From the NCBI RefSeq assembly GCF_014873755.1, contig NZ_JADBEG010000001.1, forward strand, positions 10,051,001-10,115,000: a stretch of 64,000 nt of DNA, given 5' to 3'. The translations under genes and the position numbers were made by a program. This document shows positions 12,201-24,131 of the stretch, one piece after another (positions within the stretch are counted from its first letter, which is position 1; each line of letters opens with the position of its first letter). The DNA comes from Amycolatopsis lexingtonensis (lineage in GTDB: Bacteria > Actinomycetota > Actinomycetes > Mycobacteriales > Pseudonocardiaceae). The notes beneath the pieces are model-generated. The model made no database searches. It saw nothing but the letters and a program-made list of their open reading frames with translations, and was not told the DNA's origin.

Positions 12201-15200
12201 CGACGCTCCACTGTGGTGCGTGACGTCCGGAGCCGTGCGCGCCACCGGGACCGACCCCGCGCCGGACGCCGACCAGGCCGCCGTCTGGGGTCTCGGCCGC
12301 GCCGCCGCGCTCGAACTGCCCGGCCGCTGGGGCGGTCTGCTCGATCTGCCGTCCGAAGTGGACGCCGGAACCGCGGCACGGTTCTTCGCCCGCCTGAACG
12401 GCGCCGAAGACCAGGTCGCCCTGCGCGCCGAGGGCGACTTCGGGCGCCGGCTGGAGCCCGCCGAGCCGGTCGCGGCCCCCGCGTGGACCCCGCGCGGCAC
12501 GGTCCTCATCACCGGCGGCACCGGGGCGCTGGGCATGCACGTCGCCCGCCGCCTCGCCCGCGACGGCGTCGACCACCTGGTGCTGGTTTCCCGCCGCGGT
12601 GCCGACGCGCCGGGCGCCGAAGCGCTGGCGGCCGAGCTGGGAGTACGGGTGACGTTCGCGGCCGGCGACGTCGCCGACCGGGAGTTCCTGGCCGAGCTGG
12701 TCGAGCGGGTCAGTCCCGGGCTCACCGCCGTCGTGCACACCGCCGGTGTCGTCCGGTCCGCGCCCTTGTCCGAAGTGGACGGCTCGGCCGTAGCCGAATT
12801 GTGGGCCGCCAAGGCGATCGGTGCCCGCCACCTCGACGAACTCCTCGCCGACGCCGACCTCGACGCGTTCGTCCTGTTCTCCTCGATCGCCGGGGTGTGG
12901 GGCAGCGGGCAGCAGGCGCTCTACGGCGCCGCAAACGCTTTCCTCGACGCGCTCGCCGAAGGCCGCCGCGCGCGCGGCCTCGCCGCCACGGCGGTCGCGT
13001 GGGGCCCGTGGGCCGACGGCGGGATGGCCGCCGACAACGACGCCGAGGACTACCTGCTCCGCCGCGGGCTCCGCGCCCTCGACCCGGGCGTGGCCGTCAC
13101 GGCGATGCTGCGGGCCGCGGGCGGCGACACAACCGTCACCTTCGCGGACGTCGACTGGCCGCGGTTCGCCGCCGCCTTCACCTCGCGACGGCCGAGCCCG
13201 CTGCTGACCGGGATCCCCGCCGCAGCTCCCGAAGCCCCTGCGCCCGGCGGGCTCGTCGGCCGGCTGCGCGGGCTCTCCCCGGCGGTCGCCGACGAGGTGC
13301 TGCTGCAGCTCGTCCGGGACCAGGCCGCCGCGGTGCTCGGGCACCCGAGCGCGGCCGCCGTCGCGCCGGACCGCGCCTTCCAGGAAATCGGGTTCGACTC
13401 GCTGACCGCGATCGAACTGCGGGACGCCCTGCGCGCGGAGACCGGGCTCGCTCTGCCCGCGACGCTCGTCTACGACTGGCCGACGCCGGCCGCGCTCGCC
13501 GGTCACCTGCGGGCCGGCGTCCTCGGTGACGCCGGCACCGAAACCGCGGCGACCGTATCGGCGGTGGCGGACGAGCCGATCGCCATCGTCGCGATGAGCT
13601 GCCGGTACGCGGGCGGCATCGCGTCGCCGGAAGACCTGTGGCGCCTGGTGTCCGGCGGCGCGGACGCGGTCTCCGGCTTCCCGGCCGACCGCGGCTGGGA
13701 CCTGGAGAACCTGTACGACGCCGACCCCGCGCGGCTCGGTTCGGTGAGCGTCACCGAGGGCGCGTTCCTCGACGCCGCGGGGGCGTTCGACGCCGGGTTC
13801 TTCGGCATCTCGCCGCGCGAGGCGCTCGCGATGGACCCGCAGCAGCGCCTCCTGCTGGAGCTCACGTGGGAGGCGTTCGAGCGCGCGGGCATCGACCCGG
13901 CTTCGGTGCGGGGCAGCCGGACCGGCGTGTTCGCCGGCACCAACAGCCACGACTACACGACGCTGCTGCTCGGCTCGGCCGACGCCCTCGAAGGGCACAT
14001 CGCGACCGGCAACGCGGCGAGCGTCGCCTCGGGCCGCCTGGCCTACACCTTCGGCTTGGAGGGCCCGGCGGTCTCGGTCGACACGGCGTGCTCGTCTTCG
14101 CTGGTCGCGCTGCACCTGGCCGTCCAGTCGCTGCGCCTGGGCGAGTGCTCGATGGCGCTGGCGGGCGGCGTCACCGTGATGGCCACGCCGGGCACGTTCG
14201 TCGAGTTCAGCCGCCAGCGCGGCCTCGCCGCCGACGGCCGCTGCAAGGCGTTCGCCGAGGCCGCTGACGGCACGGCCTGGGGCGAAGGCGCGGGCCTGCT
14301 GCTGCTCGAGCGGCTGTCGGACGCCGAGCGCAACGGCCACCGCGTGCTGGCCGTGGTCCGCGGTTCGGCGGTCAACCAGGACGGCGCGTCCAACGGCCTC
14401 ACCGCCCCCAACGGCCCGGCCCAGCAGCGCGTCATCCGCGCGGCACTGGCCGACGCGGGCTTGTCCACTTCGGACGTCGACGCCGTTGAAGCACACGGCA
14501 CCGGAACCACTCTCGGTGACCCGATCGAAGCCCAGGCCCTGCTGGCCACCTACGGCCAGGACCGCGAGACGCCGTTGTGGCTCGGCTCGGTGAAGTCCAA
14601 CATCGGCCACACCCAGGCGGCCGCGGGCGTCGCCGGAGTGATCAAGATGGTCATGGCGATGCGCCACGGCGTCCTCCCGCGGACGCTGCACGTCGACGCG
14701 CCCTCGTCCCATGTGGACTGGACGGCGGGTGCAGTCGAGCTGCTGACGGAGCCGCGCGAGTGGACGGCCGACCGGCCGCTGCGGGCCGCGGTCTCGTCGT
14801 TCGGCATGAGCGGCACCAACGCGCACACGGTCCTGGAAGCCGTTCCCCAGCCCGAAATCTCGCCGAGCACCGCATCGGAACCGGTCCCGTGGGTGCTGTC
14901 CGCCCGCTCGGCCGATGCCTTGCGTGGTCAGGCACAGGCGTTGCTCGGGGTGGCCGGTGGTCCGGTGGACATCGGGTTCTCCCTGGTCACCACCCGGGCT
15001 TCGCTGCCGCACCGCGCGGTCGTGGTTGGTGACCTCGGCGAGGGGTTGACCGCGCTGGCCGAGGGCGTCCCGGCGGCGAACGTCGTCACCGGCGTGGCCG
15101 AGGCGCCCGGCAAAGTCGCGCTGGTGTTCCCGGGCCAGGGTTCGCAGTGGGCCGGGATGGCTCTCGAACTGGCGAACTCCGCACCCGTGTTCGCCGCTCG

Positions 15201-18200
15201 GCTCGACGAATGCGCGGCCGCCCTGGAGTCCTTCGTGGACTGGCGGCTCCGCGCGGTGTTGGCCGATCCCGAGGCGCTGACCCGGGTCGATGTCGTCCAG
15301 CCCGCGCTCTTCGCGGTGATGGTTTCCCTGGCTGAGCTGTGGCGCTCGTTCGGTGTGATGCCGGACGCGGTCGTCGGCCACTCGCAGGGTGAGATCGCCG
15401 CCGCGGTGGTGTCCGGTGCGCTGTCCCTGGACGACGGCGCTCGCGTAGTCACCCTGCGCAGCAGGGCGATCCTGGCGCTGGCCGGACGCGGCGGGATGGT
15501 CTCGGTGGCCGCACCGCTCGCCACCGTCGAACAGCGGCTCACGGACGGGCTGTCGATCGCGGCGGTCAACGGCCCGGCCGCGGTAGTAGTCTCCGGCGAA
15601 CCGCAGGCTCTCGAGGACCTGATCGCGTCTTGCGAAGCCGACGGAATCCGCGCCAAGCGAGTTCCGGTCGACTACGCCTCCCATTCGGCGCAGGTCGAGC
15701 AGCTGCGCGGCGAACTCCTCGACGTGCTGGCCCCGATCTCTCCGCGCACGGGCGAGATCGCGTTCATCTCGACGGTGACGGGCGAGTGGAACGAACGAGT
15801 CGACGCAGAGTACTGGTACACGAACCTGCGCAGCACGGTCCGCCTCGACACCGCGGTCGAGCGGCTCAAGAGCGAGGGTTTCGGCACGTTCATCGAGGCG
15901 TCGCCGCATCCGGTGCTGACGATGGCGCTCGGGGAAGACGTTGTCGCGCTGGGAAGTCTGCGCCGTGACGACGGCGGGCTGGCCCGCTTCCACACCGCGC
16001 TCGCCGAGGCGCACGTCAATGGCGTGGCGGTAGATTGGACTCCGGCCTTCCCGGACGCTCAGGTCGTCGACCTTCCGACGTATGCTTTCCAGCGCAAGCA
16101 GTACTGGCCCCGCCCGGCCACCCGCACCGGCGACGCCGCCGGGCTCGGCCTCGGTGCCGTCGAGCACCCGCTGCTCGGCGCCGCAGTGACCCTCGCCGAC
16201 GAAGACCGGACCGTCCTCACCGGACGGTTGTCCCGGCAGACGCACCCCTGGCTCGCCGACCACGAAGTCCTCGGCACCGCCCTCCTGCCCGGCACCGCGT
16301 TCGCCGAACTCGCGATCCACGCCGGTGACCACACCGCCTGCGGCACCGTCGAAGAACTCACCCTCGGCGCGCCGCTCGCCGTGCCCGCCACCGGCGGAGT
16401 CCAGCTTCAGGTCGTCGTCGAGGCGCCGGACGAGGACGGCCGTCGCGGCCTGACCATCAGCTCCCGCCCGGACCGGCCCGGCGCCCGCTGGACTCGGCAC
16501 GCCCAAGGCGTCCTCGCGCCCGGCGCGCCGGAGCCCGAAACGCTCGCCGAGTGGCCGCCCGCTGGCGCGGAGTCCCTCGACGTCGGGGCCCACTACACCG
16601 CGCTCGCCGACGCCGGTTACCGCTACGGGCCCGCCTTCCGCGGCCTGCGCGCGGCGTGGCGGCTCGACGGCGACGTCTTCGCCGAGGTGGAGCTGCCCGC
16701 CACCGACGCGTTCGCCGTGCACCCGGCCCTGCTCGACGCCGCCCTGCACGCGCTCGGCCTCGGCGGGTTCTTCCCCGACGACGGCCAGGTCCGGCTCCCG
16801 TTCGCCTTCACCGACGTCAGCGTGTTCGCCGCCGGGGCAACCGCCCTGCGCGTCCGGCTGCGCCAGGCGGGCCCGAACGCGGTGTCGGTCGTGGCCACCG
16901 ACCAGGCGGGCCACCCGGTGGCGAGCATCGGCTCGCTGGCGTTCCAAGTCGCGTCCACAGTGGACGACGTGCCGGACGCTCTCTTTCGCACCGAGTGGAC
17001 GCCGGTCACCGCGACCGGCGAAGGGCCCGGATTCGCTTGGCTGGCCGGAACCTTGGCGGACCTCGTCGAGGTGCCGGACGCCGTCGTCCTGCCGGTGACC
17101 GGTACCGACCCGCACGCCGTCGCCGCGCACGTCCTCGCGACCGCGCAGGAGTGGCTGGCGGAGGAGCGGTTCGCCGCCGCCCGGCTGGTCGTGCTCACCA
17201 CCGGCGCCCTCGCCGCGCTGCCCGGCGACCCGGTGCCCGGCCTGGCCCAGGCCCCGGCCTGGGGGCTGATCCGCTCGGCCCAGTCGGAAAACCCCGGCCG
17301 GTTCGTGCTCCTCGACGTCGACGAGCGGTCCGATCCGGCTGCCGCCATCGGCACCGCGCTGGCTTCCGGCGAACCGCAGCTCGCCGCCCGTGCGGGAACG
17401 CTGCTCGCCCCGCGGCTGGCCCGTCCGGCGACCGAACTGACCATGCCCGGCAAGGGTTCCTGGCGGGTGGGCACGACCGGCACCGGCACCCTCGACGGCC
17501 TCGCGCCGCTCCCGGCCCCCGAAGCCGAAGCGGAGCTGGGGCCCGACGAGATCCGCGTCGAGGTTCGCGCGGCCGGGCTGAACTTCCGCGACGTCCTGAT
17601 CACGCTCGGGATGTACCCGGGACAGGCGCTGATGGGCGGCGAGGCCGCCGGCGTCGTCCTCGAGACGGGGGAGCGGGTGCGCGGGCTGGCCGCCGGCGAC
17701 CGCGTGACCGGCCTGTTCACCGGTGCCCTCGGCCCGGTCGCGGTCACTGACCACCGGCTGGTGACTCCGATGCCGGACGGCTGGGGCTTCGCCGAAGCCG
17801 CGTCGGTGCCCGTCGCTTTCGCCACTGCCTACTATGGACTGTTCGATCTCGGCGGCCTGCGCGCGGGCCAGTCCGTGCTCGTGCATGCGGCCGCCGGCGG
17901 GGTCGGCATGGCCGCGGTTCAGCTCGCCCGGCACCACGGCGCCGAGGTGTTCGCCACCGCGAGCGCCGGAAAGCACGACGTGCTCCGGGAACTGGGGCTC
18001 GACACTGTCCACATCGGAGACTCACGGTCACTGTCCTTCGAGGACCACTTCCGCGCGGCGACCGACGGCCGCGGGGTCGACGTCGTGCTCGACGCCCTCG
18101 CGGGCGAGTTCGTCGACGCCTCCCTGCGGCTGCTGCCGCGCGGCGGCCGGTTCGTCGAGATGGGCAAGGCCGACGTCCGCGACGCCGCCGAAGTCGCCCG

Positions 18201-21200
18201 TGCCCACGAGGGCGTCCACTACCGGGCCTTCGACCTGATCGAAGCCGGACCCGAACGCCTGCAGGAGATCCTGCGCGAACTGGCCGGGCTGTTCGAAGCC
18301 GGCGCGCTCACCCCGCTGCCGCGCCGGACCTGGGATCTGCGGCAGGTGCCGGAGGCGTTCCGGTTCATCAGCCAGGCCCGGCACGTCGGCAAGAACGTCG
18401 TCACGATGCCGCGGCGCCTCGACCCGGACGGGACTGTGCTCGTCACCGGCGGCACCGGCACGCTCGGCGCCCGGATCGCCCGGCACCTGGTGACCGCGCA
18501 CGGCGTCCGGCGGCTGCTGCTGGTCAGCCGCCGCGGCCCGGACGCGCCGGGTGCCGCCGAGCTGGCGAGCGACCTGACCGCGCTGGGCGCCGAGGTGACG
18601 ATCGCCGCGTGCGACGCCGCCGACCGCGACGCACTGGCCGAGCTGCTGGCCGACGTCCCGCTGACCGGCGTCGTGCACACCGCGGGCGTCCTGGCCGACG
18701 GCCTGCTCACCGGCCTAGACGCGAAACAGCTCGAAAACGTGCTGCGGCCCAAGGTCGACGCCGCCGTCAACCTGCACGAGCTGACGCGGGACCGGGATCT
18801 CGCGCTGTTCGTGCTGTTCTCGGCCGCCGCGGGCGTGTTCGGCACGGCCGGGCAGAGCAACTACGCGGCCGCCAACACCGCGCTCGACGCACTGGCCGCG
18901 CACCGCCGCGCGCTCGGCCTGCCGGGCGTCTCCCTCGCCTGGGGCCTGTGGGCGGAGGCGAGCGGCATGACCGGCCACCTCGGCGCCGCCGACCTGGCCC
19001 GGATGTCTCGCGGCGGCATGACCGGCTTGTCCGACGCCGAAGGGTTGGCCCTGTTCGACGCGGCCGTCGCCCGCGGCGAAACCCTCGCGATCCCGGCCCG
19101 GCTCGACCTCTCGGCGGCAAGCGGCCCGGTGCCGCCGTTGCTGCGCGGACTCGTCCGCGCCACCCGCCGGGCCGCCACCGCCGCCACGACGAGCGAAGGC
19201 GGACTGGCCGCTCGGCTGCAGCCGCTGCCCGCCGCCGAGCGCGACCGGCGGCTCCTGGAGCTGGTCCGCGATCACGTCGCCGCGGTGCTCGGGCACGACA
19301 CCGCCGACGAGATCGAGCCCGGCCGTTCGTTCGCCGAACTCGGCTTCGATTCGCTGACCGCCGTCGAGCTGCGCAACCGCCTCGGCGCCGCGACCGGCCT
19401 GCGGCTCCCGGCGACGCTGGTCTTCGACCACCCGGCCCCGGCGGCGCTCGTGGCGCTGCTGCGGACCGAGCTGTTCGGCGGCACCGCGGAACCGTCCACA
19501 AAGGTCGTGACCGCGCCGGTCGGCGACGACCCGGTCGTCATCGTGGCGATGAGCTGCCGCTACCCGGGATCCGTTGCCTCGCCCGAGGACCTGTGGTCCC
19601 TGGTGGCCGGTGGCGTCGACGCGATCACGCCGTTTCCCACCGACCGCGGCTGGGACCTCGACGGGCTCTACCACCCGGAACCCGGCACCCCGGGCCGCAT
19701 CTACACGCGCAACGGCGGTTTCGTGGCGGGCGCCGACCGCTTCGACCCGGAGCTGTTCGAGATCGCGCCACGCGAGGCGCTGACCATGGACCCGCAGCAG
19801 CGGCTCCTGCTCGAAGCGACCTGGGAGGCGTTCGAACGCGCGGGCATCGACCCGACGTCGGCGCGCGGCAGCCGAACCGGCGTGTTCGTCGGCGCGGCCA
19901 CGTCCGGCTACGGCGCGGGCGCGGCAACCGACGGCCTCGAAGGACACCTGATGACCGGCGGGACGTCGTCGGTGGCGTCGGGCCGGTTGTCGTACGTGTT
20001 CGGGCTGGAGGGCCCCTCGCTGACGGTGGACACGGCGTGTTCGTCGTCGCTGGTGGCGTTGCACCTGGCGGTGCAGGCACTGCGGCGCGGCGAATGCGAC
20101 CTGGCACTCGCCGGGGGCGTCACGATCATGCCGGCCCCCGGCGTCCTGCTCGCGTTCAGCCAGCAGCGCGGCTTGGCCGAGGACGGCCGCGTCAAGGCGT
20201 TCGCCGAGGGCGCGGACGGCACGAGCATGGCCGAGGGCGTTGGTTTGCTGCTGGTGGAGCGGTTGTCGGACGCGCGGCGCAACGGGCATGAGGTCTTGGC
20301 CGTGGTGCGGGGTTCGGCAGTGAATTCGGATGGTGCGTCTAATGGCTTGACGGCGCCGAACGGTCCTTCGCAGCAGCGGGTGATCCGTGCTGCTCTCGCG
20401 GACGCCGGGCTTTCTGCGTCCGAAGTGGACGCTGTCGAAGCGCACGGCACCGGAACGAAACTGGGCGACCCCATCGAAGCGCAGGCGTTGCTGGCGACCT
20501 ACGGCCAGGACCGCTCGACGCCGTTGTACTTGGGGTCGGTGAAGTCCAACCTGGGGCACACGCAGGCCGCTGCCGGGGTCGCCGGGATCATCAAGATGGT
20601 GATGGCGATGCGCCACGGTGTGCTGCCGCGGACGTTGCACGTCGACGCGCCCTCGTCCCATGTGGACTGGACGGCGGGTGCGGTCGAGCTGCTGACGGAG
20701 TCGCGTGAGTGGACCGCCGATCGCCCCCTGCGGGCCGGGGTGTCGTCGTTCGGAATCTCGGGTACGAACGCGCACGCGATCCTCGAGCAGGCACCCGAGC
20801 GCCCCAATGTGGCGTTGGTTGCGTCTGACGCACCGAACGCCACATTGGGTGCGCTGGACGCACCGAACGCCACATTGGGGCACTCCGGGCCGGTGCCGTG
20901 GGTGCTGTCGGCGAAGAGCCCGGCGGCCCTGCGGGCGCAAGCCGCCCGGCTGCACGAGTTCCTCGGCGAGGAAGTGCCCGCCGACGTGGCGCTGAGCCTG
21001 GCCACCACCCGCGCCGACCTCGGGTGCCGGGCCGCGATCGTCGGCGAGACCGGCGTCGAACTCCTCGCCGGGCTGGCCGCGATCGCCGGCGGCGATCCGG
21101 GCGCGCTCACCGGCAGCGGGAACCCCGGCCGGCTGGCCGTGCTCTTCACCGGCCAAGGCGCGCAACGGGCCGGGATGGGCCGCGGGCTGTACGCGCGGTT

Positions 21201-24114
21201 CCCGGTCTTCGCGGCAGCCTTCGACGAGATCTCCGCACTCCTGGACACCGACCGGCCGCTGCACGAGGTCATCGACACGGATCTGCTCGACCGCACCGGC
21301 TACGCCCAGCCCGCGATCTTCGCCCTCGAAGTCGCGCTGTTCCGTCTCGTCGAGTCCTGGGGCGTCCGCCCGGACTTCGTGGCCGGGCACTCGATCGGCG
21401 AACTCGCCGCCGCGCACGTCGCCGGCGTGCTGTCGCTGCCCGACGCCTGCGCGTTGGTTTCCGCCCGCGCGAGCTTGATGCAGGCGCTGCCCGAGGGCGG
21501 CGCGATGGTCGCGATCGGCGCGCCCGAGGCCGACGTCCGGGCCGAGCTGCCCGGCGAAGGCGTCGGCATCGCGGCGGTCAACGGTCCTCGCAGCACAGTT
21601 GTCTCGGGTGAAGAGACCGCCGTGCTCGCCCTCGCCGCGGAGTTCGCCGGACGCGGGGTCAAGACCAAGCGGCTGCGCGTCAGCCACGCCTTCCACTCGC
21701 CGCTGATGGACCCGATGCTCGAGGACTTCCGCGCGGTCGCCGAATCCCTCACCTACCGCTCTGCGACGACACCGGTGATCTCGAATGTGAGCGGTGCTCT
21801 CGCCGAGCCGTACACCGCGGAGTACTGGGTGCGGCACGTGCGGGAAGCCGTCCGGTTCGGCGACGCCGTGAAGACTCTGGCGGAGCTGGGCGCGAGCACG
21901 TTCCTCGAACTCGGCCCCGACGGCGTGCTGTCCGCGATGGCGGCCGAGAGCACTGATCTCCCTTCGGTGCCGACGCTGCGAGACGGTGAGGACGAAACGA
22001 GAGCAGTGCTCACCGCGTTCGCCCGGCTGCGGGTCGCGGGCTTCCCGCTCGACGTCGCCGCGTTGCTCGACGGCGCCCGGAGGACCGCGTTGCCGACCTA
22101 CGCCTTCCAGCGGTCGCGGTTCTGGCTCGAGCCCGCGCCGCCGGCCGAAGGGGACAGCCGGTTCTGGGCCGCGGTCGACGCGGGCGACCTCGCCCTCGAC
22201 GACCACGCCATGGCGGCGCTCGACCGCTGGCGGTCGTCGTCCACCGTGGACGCTTGGCGCTACCGCGTCACCTGGCGCCCGCTGACCGAGACCACCGGAC
22301 GACTGACCGGCCGCTGGCTCGTCCTCGGCACGGACGGTCCGGCCGACGAGGTGGCGCAGGCGCTGGCCGCGCACGGCGCCGAGCCCGTGGTCGAGTCCGG
22401 TCACCGTGACCGGGCCGCGCTGACCACGCTGCTGCGCGACCACGCCGATATCGAAGGAGTCGTGTCGCTGCTGGCCATCGACGGCGACGCCGAAGCCGGG
22501 CTCGCCGCCAACCTGGCGCTGACCCAGGCGTTCACCGACTCCGGCATCCCGGCCCGCTTGTGGTGCCTCACCCAAGGCGCGGTCCAGGACGTGACCCGGC
22601 CCGCCCAGGCGACGACCTGGGGCTTCGGCCGGATCGCGGCCCTGGAACTGCCGTCCGGTTGGGGCGGCCTCGCCGACCTGCCCGAGACGCTCGACGCGGC
22701 GGCCGGCGCCCGGCTCGCGGCCGTGCTCGCCGACGGCACCGAGGACGAAGTCGCCATCCGCCCGGACGGCGTCTTCGCCCGGCGGCTCGCACCCGCCCCG
22801 GCCGGCGCGGCTCGGGACTGGCGCCCGCGCGGCACGGTCCTGGTCACCGGCGGCACCGGCGCGCTCGGCGCGGCCGTCGCCCGCGAACTCGCCGCCACCG
22901 GGGTCGAACACCTCGTCCTCACCGGCCGCCGCGGTGCGAAGGCGCCGGGCGCGGCCGAGCTGGCCTCGGAACTGTCCGCCCTCGGCGTCCGCGTCACCCT
23001 CGCCGCCTGCGACGCGGCCGACCGGAACGCCCTCGAAAAGGTCATCGCGGCCATCCCGGCGGACCTGCCGCTGACCGCGGTGGTGCACGCCGCCGGTACC
23101 GGACAGAACGGCCCGATCCCGGCGATCACGCCCGAGGAGGTGACCGCGGTGCTGGCCGGGAAGGTGGCCGGCGCCCGGCACCTCGACGAGCTGACCCGCG
23201 ACCACGACCTGGACGCGTTCGTCCTGTTCTCCTCGATCTCCGGCGTGTGGGGCAGCGGCGAGCAGGCGGTTTACGGCGCGGCGAACGCGTTCCTCGACGC
23301 GCTCGCCGAAGAACGCCGTGGCCGCGGGCTCACCGCGACCGCGATCGCCTGGGGCCCGTGGGCCGAGTCCGGAATGGCGGCCGACGACGACGCGGTGCGG
23401 ATGCTGCGCGGGCGCGGCCTCCCGCCGATGGACCCCGCGCTCGGCGTCACGGCCTTCCGCCGGGCGCTCGCCGCCGACGACACCGCCGTCGTGGTCGCCG
23501 ACGTCGACTGGGCCCGGTTCGCGCCCGTGTTCACCGCGGCCCGGCCACGGCCGGTGCTGACCGACCTCCCGGCGGTGCGGGCCGCGCTGACCGAGGCCGA
23601 GCCCGAGGAGACCGGATTCGCTTCGCTGTCCACTGAGGACCGGCCGAAGGCGCTCCTCGCGCTGGTCTTGGACCAGGTCGCGGGCGTGCTCGGGCACACG
23701 GCGCAGGCGATCGGCCCCGAGCGCGCCTTCAAGGAGCTCGGTTTCGACTCGCTGATGGCGGTCGAGCTGCGCAACCGGCTCGCGGCCGGGACCGGGCTGA
23801 GCCTGCCGGCGTCGCTGGCCTTCGACCACCCGACCGCGGCCGACCTGGCCGAGGAGCTGGACCGGCGGCTCGGCGGCGGCGAGCCGACCGGTGTCCGGCT
23901 CCTCGACGAGCTCGACCGGCTCGAAGCCGCGTTCGAGACCGTCACCGAGGCGGACCTGGCCGGGATCTCCGCGCGCGGCGAGATCACCGCGCGCCTGAAG
24001 GGTTTCCTCGCGCGCTGGAGCGAGCTGGACGGTGACCAGGGCGGCACCGACCTCGGCGACGCCAGCGACGACGAGCTCTTCGACTTCATCGACAGCACCT
24101 TCCGGACTTCGTGA
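9277..24114 (+). CDS. Type I modular PKS, modules C, D and E (gene 2)
   Basis: A 4945-residue synthase adding malonyl, methylmalonyl and malonyl units. The ATG at 9277 is preceded by GGAG at 9265-9268 with good spacing and begins a short coiled-coil docking segment (residues 1-33, [20 protein letters not shown]), supporting the start. Domains: KS 34-455 (Cys206), AT 535-820, KR 861-1260, ACP Ser1375; KS 1432-1855 (Cys1605), AT 1945-2240, DH 2295-2560 (His2329, Asp2487), ER 2728-3045, KR 3052-3240 (Tyr3196), ACP Ser3359; KS 3416-3838 (Cys3588), AT 3952-4235, KR 4290-4700 (Tyr4666), ACP Ser4825; docking about 4870-4945. The N-terminal docking type differs from genes 3-6, while the C-terminal tail ([14 protein letters not shown]) is of the type seen in genes 3-5. 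It should therefore receive from gene 1 and hand over to gene 3. A palindromic repeat sits in the third KS-AT linker. Confidence 0.98.
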   Translation: MATPEKVLDALRASVKEAERLRRQNRQLVEAATEPVAIVAMACRFPGGVRSPEGLWDLVARGGDAVTAFPANRGWDTASLFDDAGGRPGTTYAREGAFLHDADLFDAGFFGISPREALAMDPQQRLLLETSWEAFERAGIDPDSVRGSRTGVFVGSNGQDYLTLLRSSAEDVEGYLGTGNAASVVSGRLSYLFGFEGTSLTVDTACSSSLVALHLAVQALRQGECDLALAGGATVMATPGTFVEFSKQRGLAPDGRVKAFAEAADGTGWGEGVGMLLVERLSDARRHGHEVLALVRGSAVNSDGASNGLTAPNGPSQQRVIRAALDSARLSTSDIDVVEAHGTGTTLGDPIEAQALLATYGQDRTTPLWLGSVKSNIGHTQAAAGVAGIIKMVMAMRHGVLPRTLHVDAPSSHVDWSVGAVELLTESREWPSADRPRRAAVSSFGVSGTNAHTILEAVPPAEPVPAEAPVGTLTPFVLSAKTPEALQAQVSQLAGVTADPADVARTLATARTAFEHRSVLIDSKVVTGEVREDARLAVLFTGQGAQRVGMGEALYARFPTYAAAFDEILTHFNPKLREAFTDPELLDRTEFTQPALFAVEVALFRLVESFGIRPDFVAGHSIGEISAAHVAGVLSLEDACRLVSARASLMQALPAGGAMVSIAAPESAITLTEGVSIAAVNGPESVVISGEEAAVLAIAAQFPKTKRLTVSHAFHSPLMDPMLDEFRAVAESLEYRSATIPVISNVIGALAELFTADYWVRHVREAVRFADGIATLEAEGVQTFLELGPDGVLSAMVPGSFPALRRDRDEERTLVTALAGVWVHGGAVDWAAYLPAGPRIDLPTYPFQRERFWPTPAPQTDVDVPALAAELGLPEDTLRPALAAVRQRREEATAADAWRYRVTWTALDPAEGAAPDGDCLVVDPSPQLEAVLESWPGRVIRFGGSLGDADPVVVFSGAGLERTVDLLGELGAAGIDAPLWCVTSGAVRATGTDPAPDADQAAVWGLGRAAALELPGRWGGLLDLPSEVDAGTAARFFARLNGAEDQVALRAEGDFGRRLEPAEPVAAPAWTPRGTVLITGGTGALGMHVARRLARDGVDHLVLVSRRGADAPGAEALAAELGVRVTFAAGDVADREFLAELVERVSPGLTAVVHTAGVVRSAPLSEVDGSAVAELWAAKAIGARHLDELLADADLDAFVLFSSIAGVWGSGQQALYGAANAFLDALAEGRRARGLAATAVAWGPWADGGMAADNDAEDYLLRRGLRALDPGVAVTAMLRAAGGDTTVTFADVDWPRFAAAFTSRRPSPLLTGIPAAAPEAPAPGGLVGRLRGLSPAVADEVLLQLVRDQAAAVLGHPSAAAVAPDRAFQEIGFDSLTAIELRDALRAETGLALPATLVYDWPTPAALAGHLRAGVLGDAGTETAATVSAVADEPIAIVAMSCRYAGGIASPEDLWRLVSGGADAVSGFPADRGWDLENLYDADPARLGSVSVTEGAFLDAAGAFDAGFFGISPREALAMDPQQRLLLELTWEAFERAGIDPASVRGSRTGVFAGTNSHDYTTLLLGSADALEGHIATGNAASVASGRLAYTFGLEGPAVSVDTACSSSLVALHLAVQSLRLGECSMALAGGVTVMATPGTFVEFSRQRGLAADGRCKAFAEAADGTAWGEGAGLLLLERLSDAERNGHRVLAVVRGSAVNQDGASNGLTAPNGPAQQRVIRAALADAGLSTSDVDAVEAHGTGTTLGDPIEAQALLATYGQDRETPLWLGSVKSNIGHTQAAAGVAGVIKMVMAMRHGVLPRTLHVDAPSSHVDWTAGAVELLTEPREWTADRPLRAAVSSFGMSGTNAHTVLEAVPQPEISPSTASEPVPWVLSARSADALRGQAQALLGVAGGPVDIGFSLVTTRASLPHRAVVVGDLGEGLTALAEGVPAANVVTGVAEAPGKVALVFPGQGSQWAGMALELANSAPVFAARLDECAAALESFVDWRLRAVLADPEALTRVDVVQPALFAVMVSLAELWRSFGVMPDAVVGHSQGEIAAAVVSGALSLDDGARVVTLRSRAILALAGRGGMVSVAAPLATVEQRLTDGLSIAAVNGPAAVVVSGEPQALEDLIASCEADGIRAKRVPVDYASHSAQVEQLRGELLDVLAPISPRTGEIAFISTVTGEWNERVDAEYWYTNLRSTVRLDTAVERLKSEGFGTFIEASPHPVLTMALGEDVVALGSLRRDDGGLARFHTALAEAHVNGVAVDWTPAFPDAQVVDLPTYAFQRKQYWPRPATRTGDAAGLGLGAVEHPLLGAAVTLADEDRTVLTGRLSRQTHPWLADHEVLGTALLPGTAFAELAIHAGDHTACGTVEELTLGAPLAVPATGGVQLQVVVEAPDEDGRRGLTISSRPDRPGARWTRHAQGVLAPGAPEPETLAEWPPAGAESLDVGAHYTALADAGYRYGPAFRGLRAAWRLDGDVFAEVELPATDAFAVHPALLDAALHALGLGGFFPDDGQVRLPFAFTDVSVFAAGATALRVRLRQAGPNAVSVVATDQAGHPVASIGSLAFQVASTVDDVPDALFRTEWTPVTATGEGPGFAWLAGTLADLVEVPDAVVLPVTGTDPHAVAAHVLATAQEWLAEERFAAARLVVLTTGALAALPGDPVPGLAQAPAWGLIRSAQSENPGRFVLLDVDERSDPAAAIGTALASGEPQLAARAGTLLAPRLARPATELTMPGKGSWRVGTTGTGTLDGLAPLPAPEAEAELGPDEIRVEVRAAGLNFRDVLITLGMYPGQALMGGEAAGVVLETGERVRGLAAGDRVTGLFTGALGPVAVTDHRLVTPMPDGWGFAEAASVPVAFATAYYGLFDLGGLRAGQSVLVHAAAGGVGMAAVQLARHHGAEVFATASAGKHDVLRELGLDTVHIGDSRSLSFEDHFRAATDGRGVDVVLDALAGEFVDASLRLLPRGGRFVEMGKADVRDAAEVARAHEGVHYRAFDLIEAGPERLQEILRELAGLFEAGALTPLPRRTWDLRQVPEAFRFISQARHVGKNVVTMPRRLDPDGTVLVTGGTGTLGARIARHLVTAHGVRRLLLVSRRGPDAPGAAELASDLTALGAEVTIAACDAADRDALAELLADVPLTGVVHTAGVLADGLLTGLDAKQLENVLRPKVDAAVNLHELTRDRDLALFVLFSAAAGVFGTAGQSNYAAANTALDALAAHRRALGLPGVSLAWGLWAEASGMTGHLGAADLARMSRGGMTGLSDAEGLALFDAAVARGETLAIPARLDLSAASGPVPPLLRGLVRATRRAATAATTSEGGLAARLQPLPAAERDRRLLELVRDHVAAVLGHDTADEIEPGRSFAELGFDSLTAVELRNRLGAATGLRLPATLVFDHPAPAALVALLRTELFGGTAEPSTKVVTAPVGDDPVVIVAMSCRYPGSVASPEDLWSLVAGGVDAITPFPTDRGWDLDGLYHPEPGTPGRIYTRNGGFVAGADRFDPELFEIAPREALTMDPQQRLLLEATWEAFERAGIDPTSARGSRTGVFVGAATSGYGAGAATDGLEGHLMTGGTSSVASGRLSYVFGLEGPSLTVDTACSSSLVALHLAVQALRRGECDLALAGGVTIMPAPGVLLAFSQQRGLAEDGRVKAFAEGADGTSMAEGVGLLLVERLSDARRNGHEVLAVVRGSAVNSDGASNGLTAPNGPSQQRVIRAALADAGLSASEVDAVEAHGTGTKLGDPIEAQALLATYGQDRSTPLYLGSVKSNLGHTQAAAGVAGIIKMVMAMRHGVLPRTLHVDAPSSHVDWTAGAVELLTESREWTADRPLRAGVSSFGISGTNAHAILEQAPERPNVALVASDAPNATLGALDAPNATLGHSGPVPWVLSAKSPAALRAQAARLHEFLGEEVPADVALSLATTRADLGCRAAIVGETGVELLAGLAAIAGGDPGALTGSGNPGRLAVLFTGQGAQRAGMGRGLYARFPVFAAAFDEISALLDTDRPLHEVIDTDLLDRTGYAQPAIFALEVALFRLVESWGVRPDFVAGHSIGELAAAHVAGVLSLPDACALVSARASLMQALPEGGAMVAIGAPEADVRAELPGEGVGIAAVNGPRSTVVSGEETAVLALAAEFAGRGVKTKRLRVSHAFHSPLMDPMLEDFRAVAESLTYRSATTPVISNVSGALAEPYTAEYWVRHVREAVRFGDAVKTLAELGASTFLELGPDGVLSAMAAESTDLPSVPTLRDGEDETRAVLTAFARLRVAGFPLDVAALLDGARRTALPTYAFQRSRFWLEPAPPAEGDSRFWAAVDAGDLALDDHAMAALDRWRSSSTVDAWRYRVTWRPLTETTGRLTGRWLVLGTDGPADEVAQALAAHGAEPVVESGHRDRAALTTLLRDHADIEGVVSLLAIDGDAEAGLAANLALTQAFTDSGIPARLWCLTQGAVQDVTRPAQATTWGFGRIAALELPSGWGGLADLPETLDAAAGARLAAVLADGTEDEVAIRPDGVFARRLAPAPAGAARDWRPRGTVLVTGGTGALGAAVARELAATGVEHLVLTGRRGAKAPGAAELASELSALGVRVTLAACDAADRNALEKVIAAIPADLPLTAVVHAAGTGQNGPIPAITPEEVTAVLAGKVAGARHLDELTRDHDLDAFVLFSSISGVWGSGEQAVYGAANAFLDALAEERRGRGLTATAIAWGPWAESGMAADDDAVRMLRGRGLPPMDPALGVTAFRRALAADDTAVVVADVDWARFAPVFTAARPRPVLTDLPAVRAALTEAEPEETGFASLSTEDRPKALLALVLDQVAGVLGHTAQAIGPERAFKELGFDSLMAVELRNRLAAGTGLSLPASLAFDHPTAADLAEELDRRLGGGEPTGVRLLDELDRLEAAFETVTEADLAGISARGEITARLKGFLARWSELDGDQGGTDLGDASDDELFDFIDSTFRTS
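9376..13535 (+). other. PKS module C: KS-AT(malonyl)-KR(A)-ACP
   Basis: KS Cys in TACSSS at 9892-9894; the KS loop reads SNGQDY, which here goes with KSs receiving beta-hydroxy chains. AT with GHSIGE (about 11131) and HAFH (11410-11421), malonyl. KR with TGGTGALG, no LDD, Trp in VWGSGQQ (12898-12900) and Tyr 12922-12924, so A-type. ACP Ser 13399-13401. Predicted outcome: a beta-hydroxyl from reduction of the module B carbonyl. Its AT is nearly identical to those of modules A and F over long stretches. Confidence 0.94.
13567..19480 (+). other. PKS module D: KS-AT(methylmalonyl)-DH-ER-KR(B)-ACP, fully reducing
   Basis: KS Cys 14089-14091. AT with FPGQGSQ, GHSQGE (15376) and YASH (15673-15684), the methylmalonyl-CoA signature. 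DH with [10 protein letters not shown] (His 16261-16263), GYRYGPAF and LLDAALH (Asp 16735-16737), all intact. ER with [11 protein letters not shown] (17884-17916). KR with the B-type Asp in VLAD (about 18688), Ser in FSAAAG and Tyr 18862-18864. ACP Ser 19351-19353. Predicted outcome: a saturated unit with an alpha-methyl branch, the only reduced propionate in the window. Confidence 0.94.
19520..23875 (+). other. PKS module E: KS-AT(malonyl)-KR(A)-ACP
   Basis: KS Cys 20038-20040. The usual [11 protein letters not shown] reads [11 protein letters not shown] and the GTGWGEG segment reads GTSMAEG, so this KS is the most divergent internal one, although Cys and both His motifs are present. The KS-AT linker holds the palindromic repeat at 20803-20879. 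AT with GHSIGE (21385) and HAFH (21685), malonyl. KR with no LDD, Trp 23248-23250 in VWGSGEQ and Tyr 23272-23274, A-type. ACP Ser 23749-23751. Predicted outcome: a beta-hydroxyl. Confidence 0.93.
20803..20879. repeat. Palindromic repeat insertion, KS-AT linker of module E
   Basis: Two 23-bp direct units (20827-20849 and 20857-20879, period 30 bp, identical) end in CGCCACATTGGG. An inverted copy lies just upstream at 20803-20825 with two mismatches, so the block can fold as a long hairpin. It is translated in frame as a degenerate repeat around DAPNATLGA, in the linker right after the conserved end of the KS. The 57525-57601 block in gene 5 is its close relative at the equivalent protein position. 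Confidence 0.9.
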
Positions 24115-24131
24115 AAGACAGTGGGGCGGCC

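Noticed and set aside
9613..18012. Very long open frame on the minus strand (about 2800 codons), with similar ones at 2554-6789, 18715-23829, 35766-42071 and 45723-53756
   Set aside because: The translations are low-complexity Arg/Gly/Ala/Val-rich and match no family. They mirror the plus-strand PKS in a codon phase where G/C third positions suppress stops.
20803..20879. CRISPR-like short repeats with a 30-bp period
   Set aside because: Only two direct units with a seven-base gap, in frame inside a PKS gene and with an inverted copy; no spacers of usual length and no cas genes.
24111..24131. GTG start for gene 3 overlapping the gene 2 stop
   Set aside because: Kept only as an alternative. 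No ribosome binding site is visible in front of it, and the conserved docking segment begins at ATG 24132.
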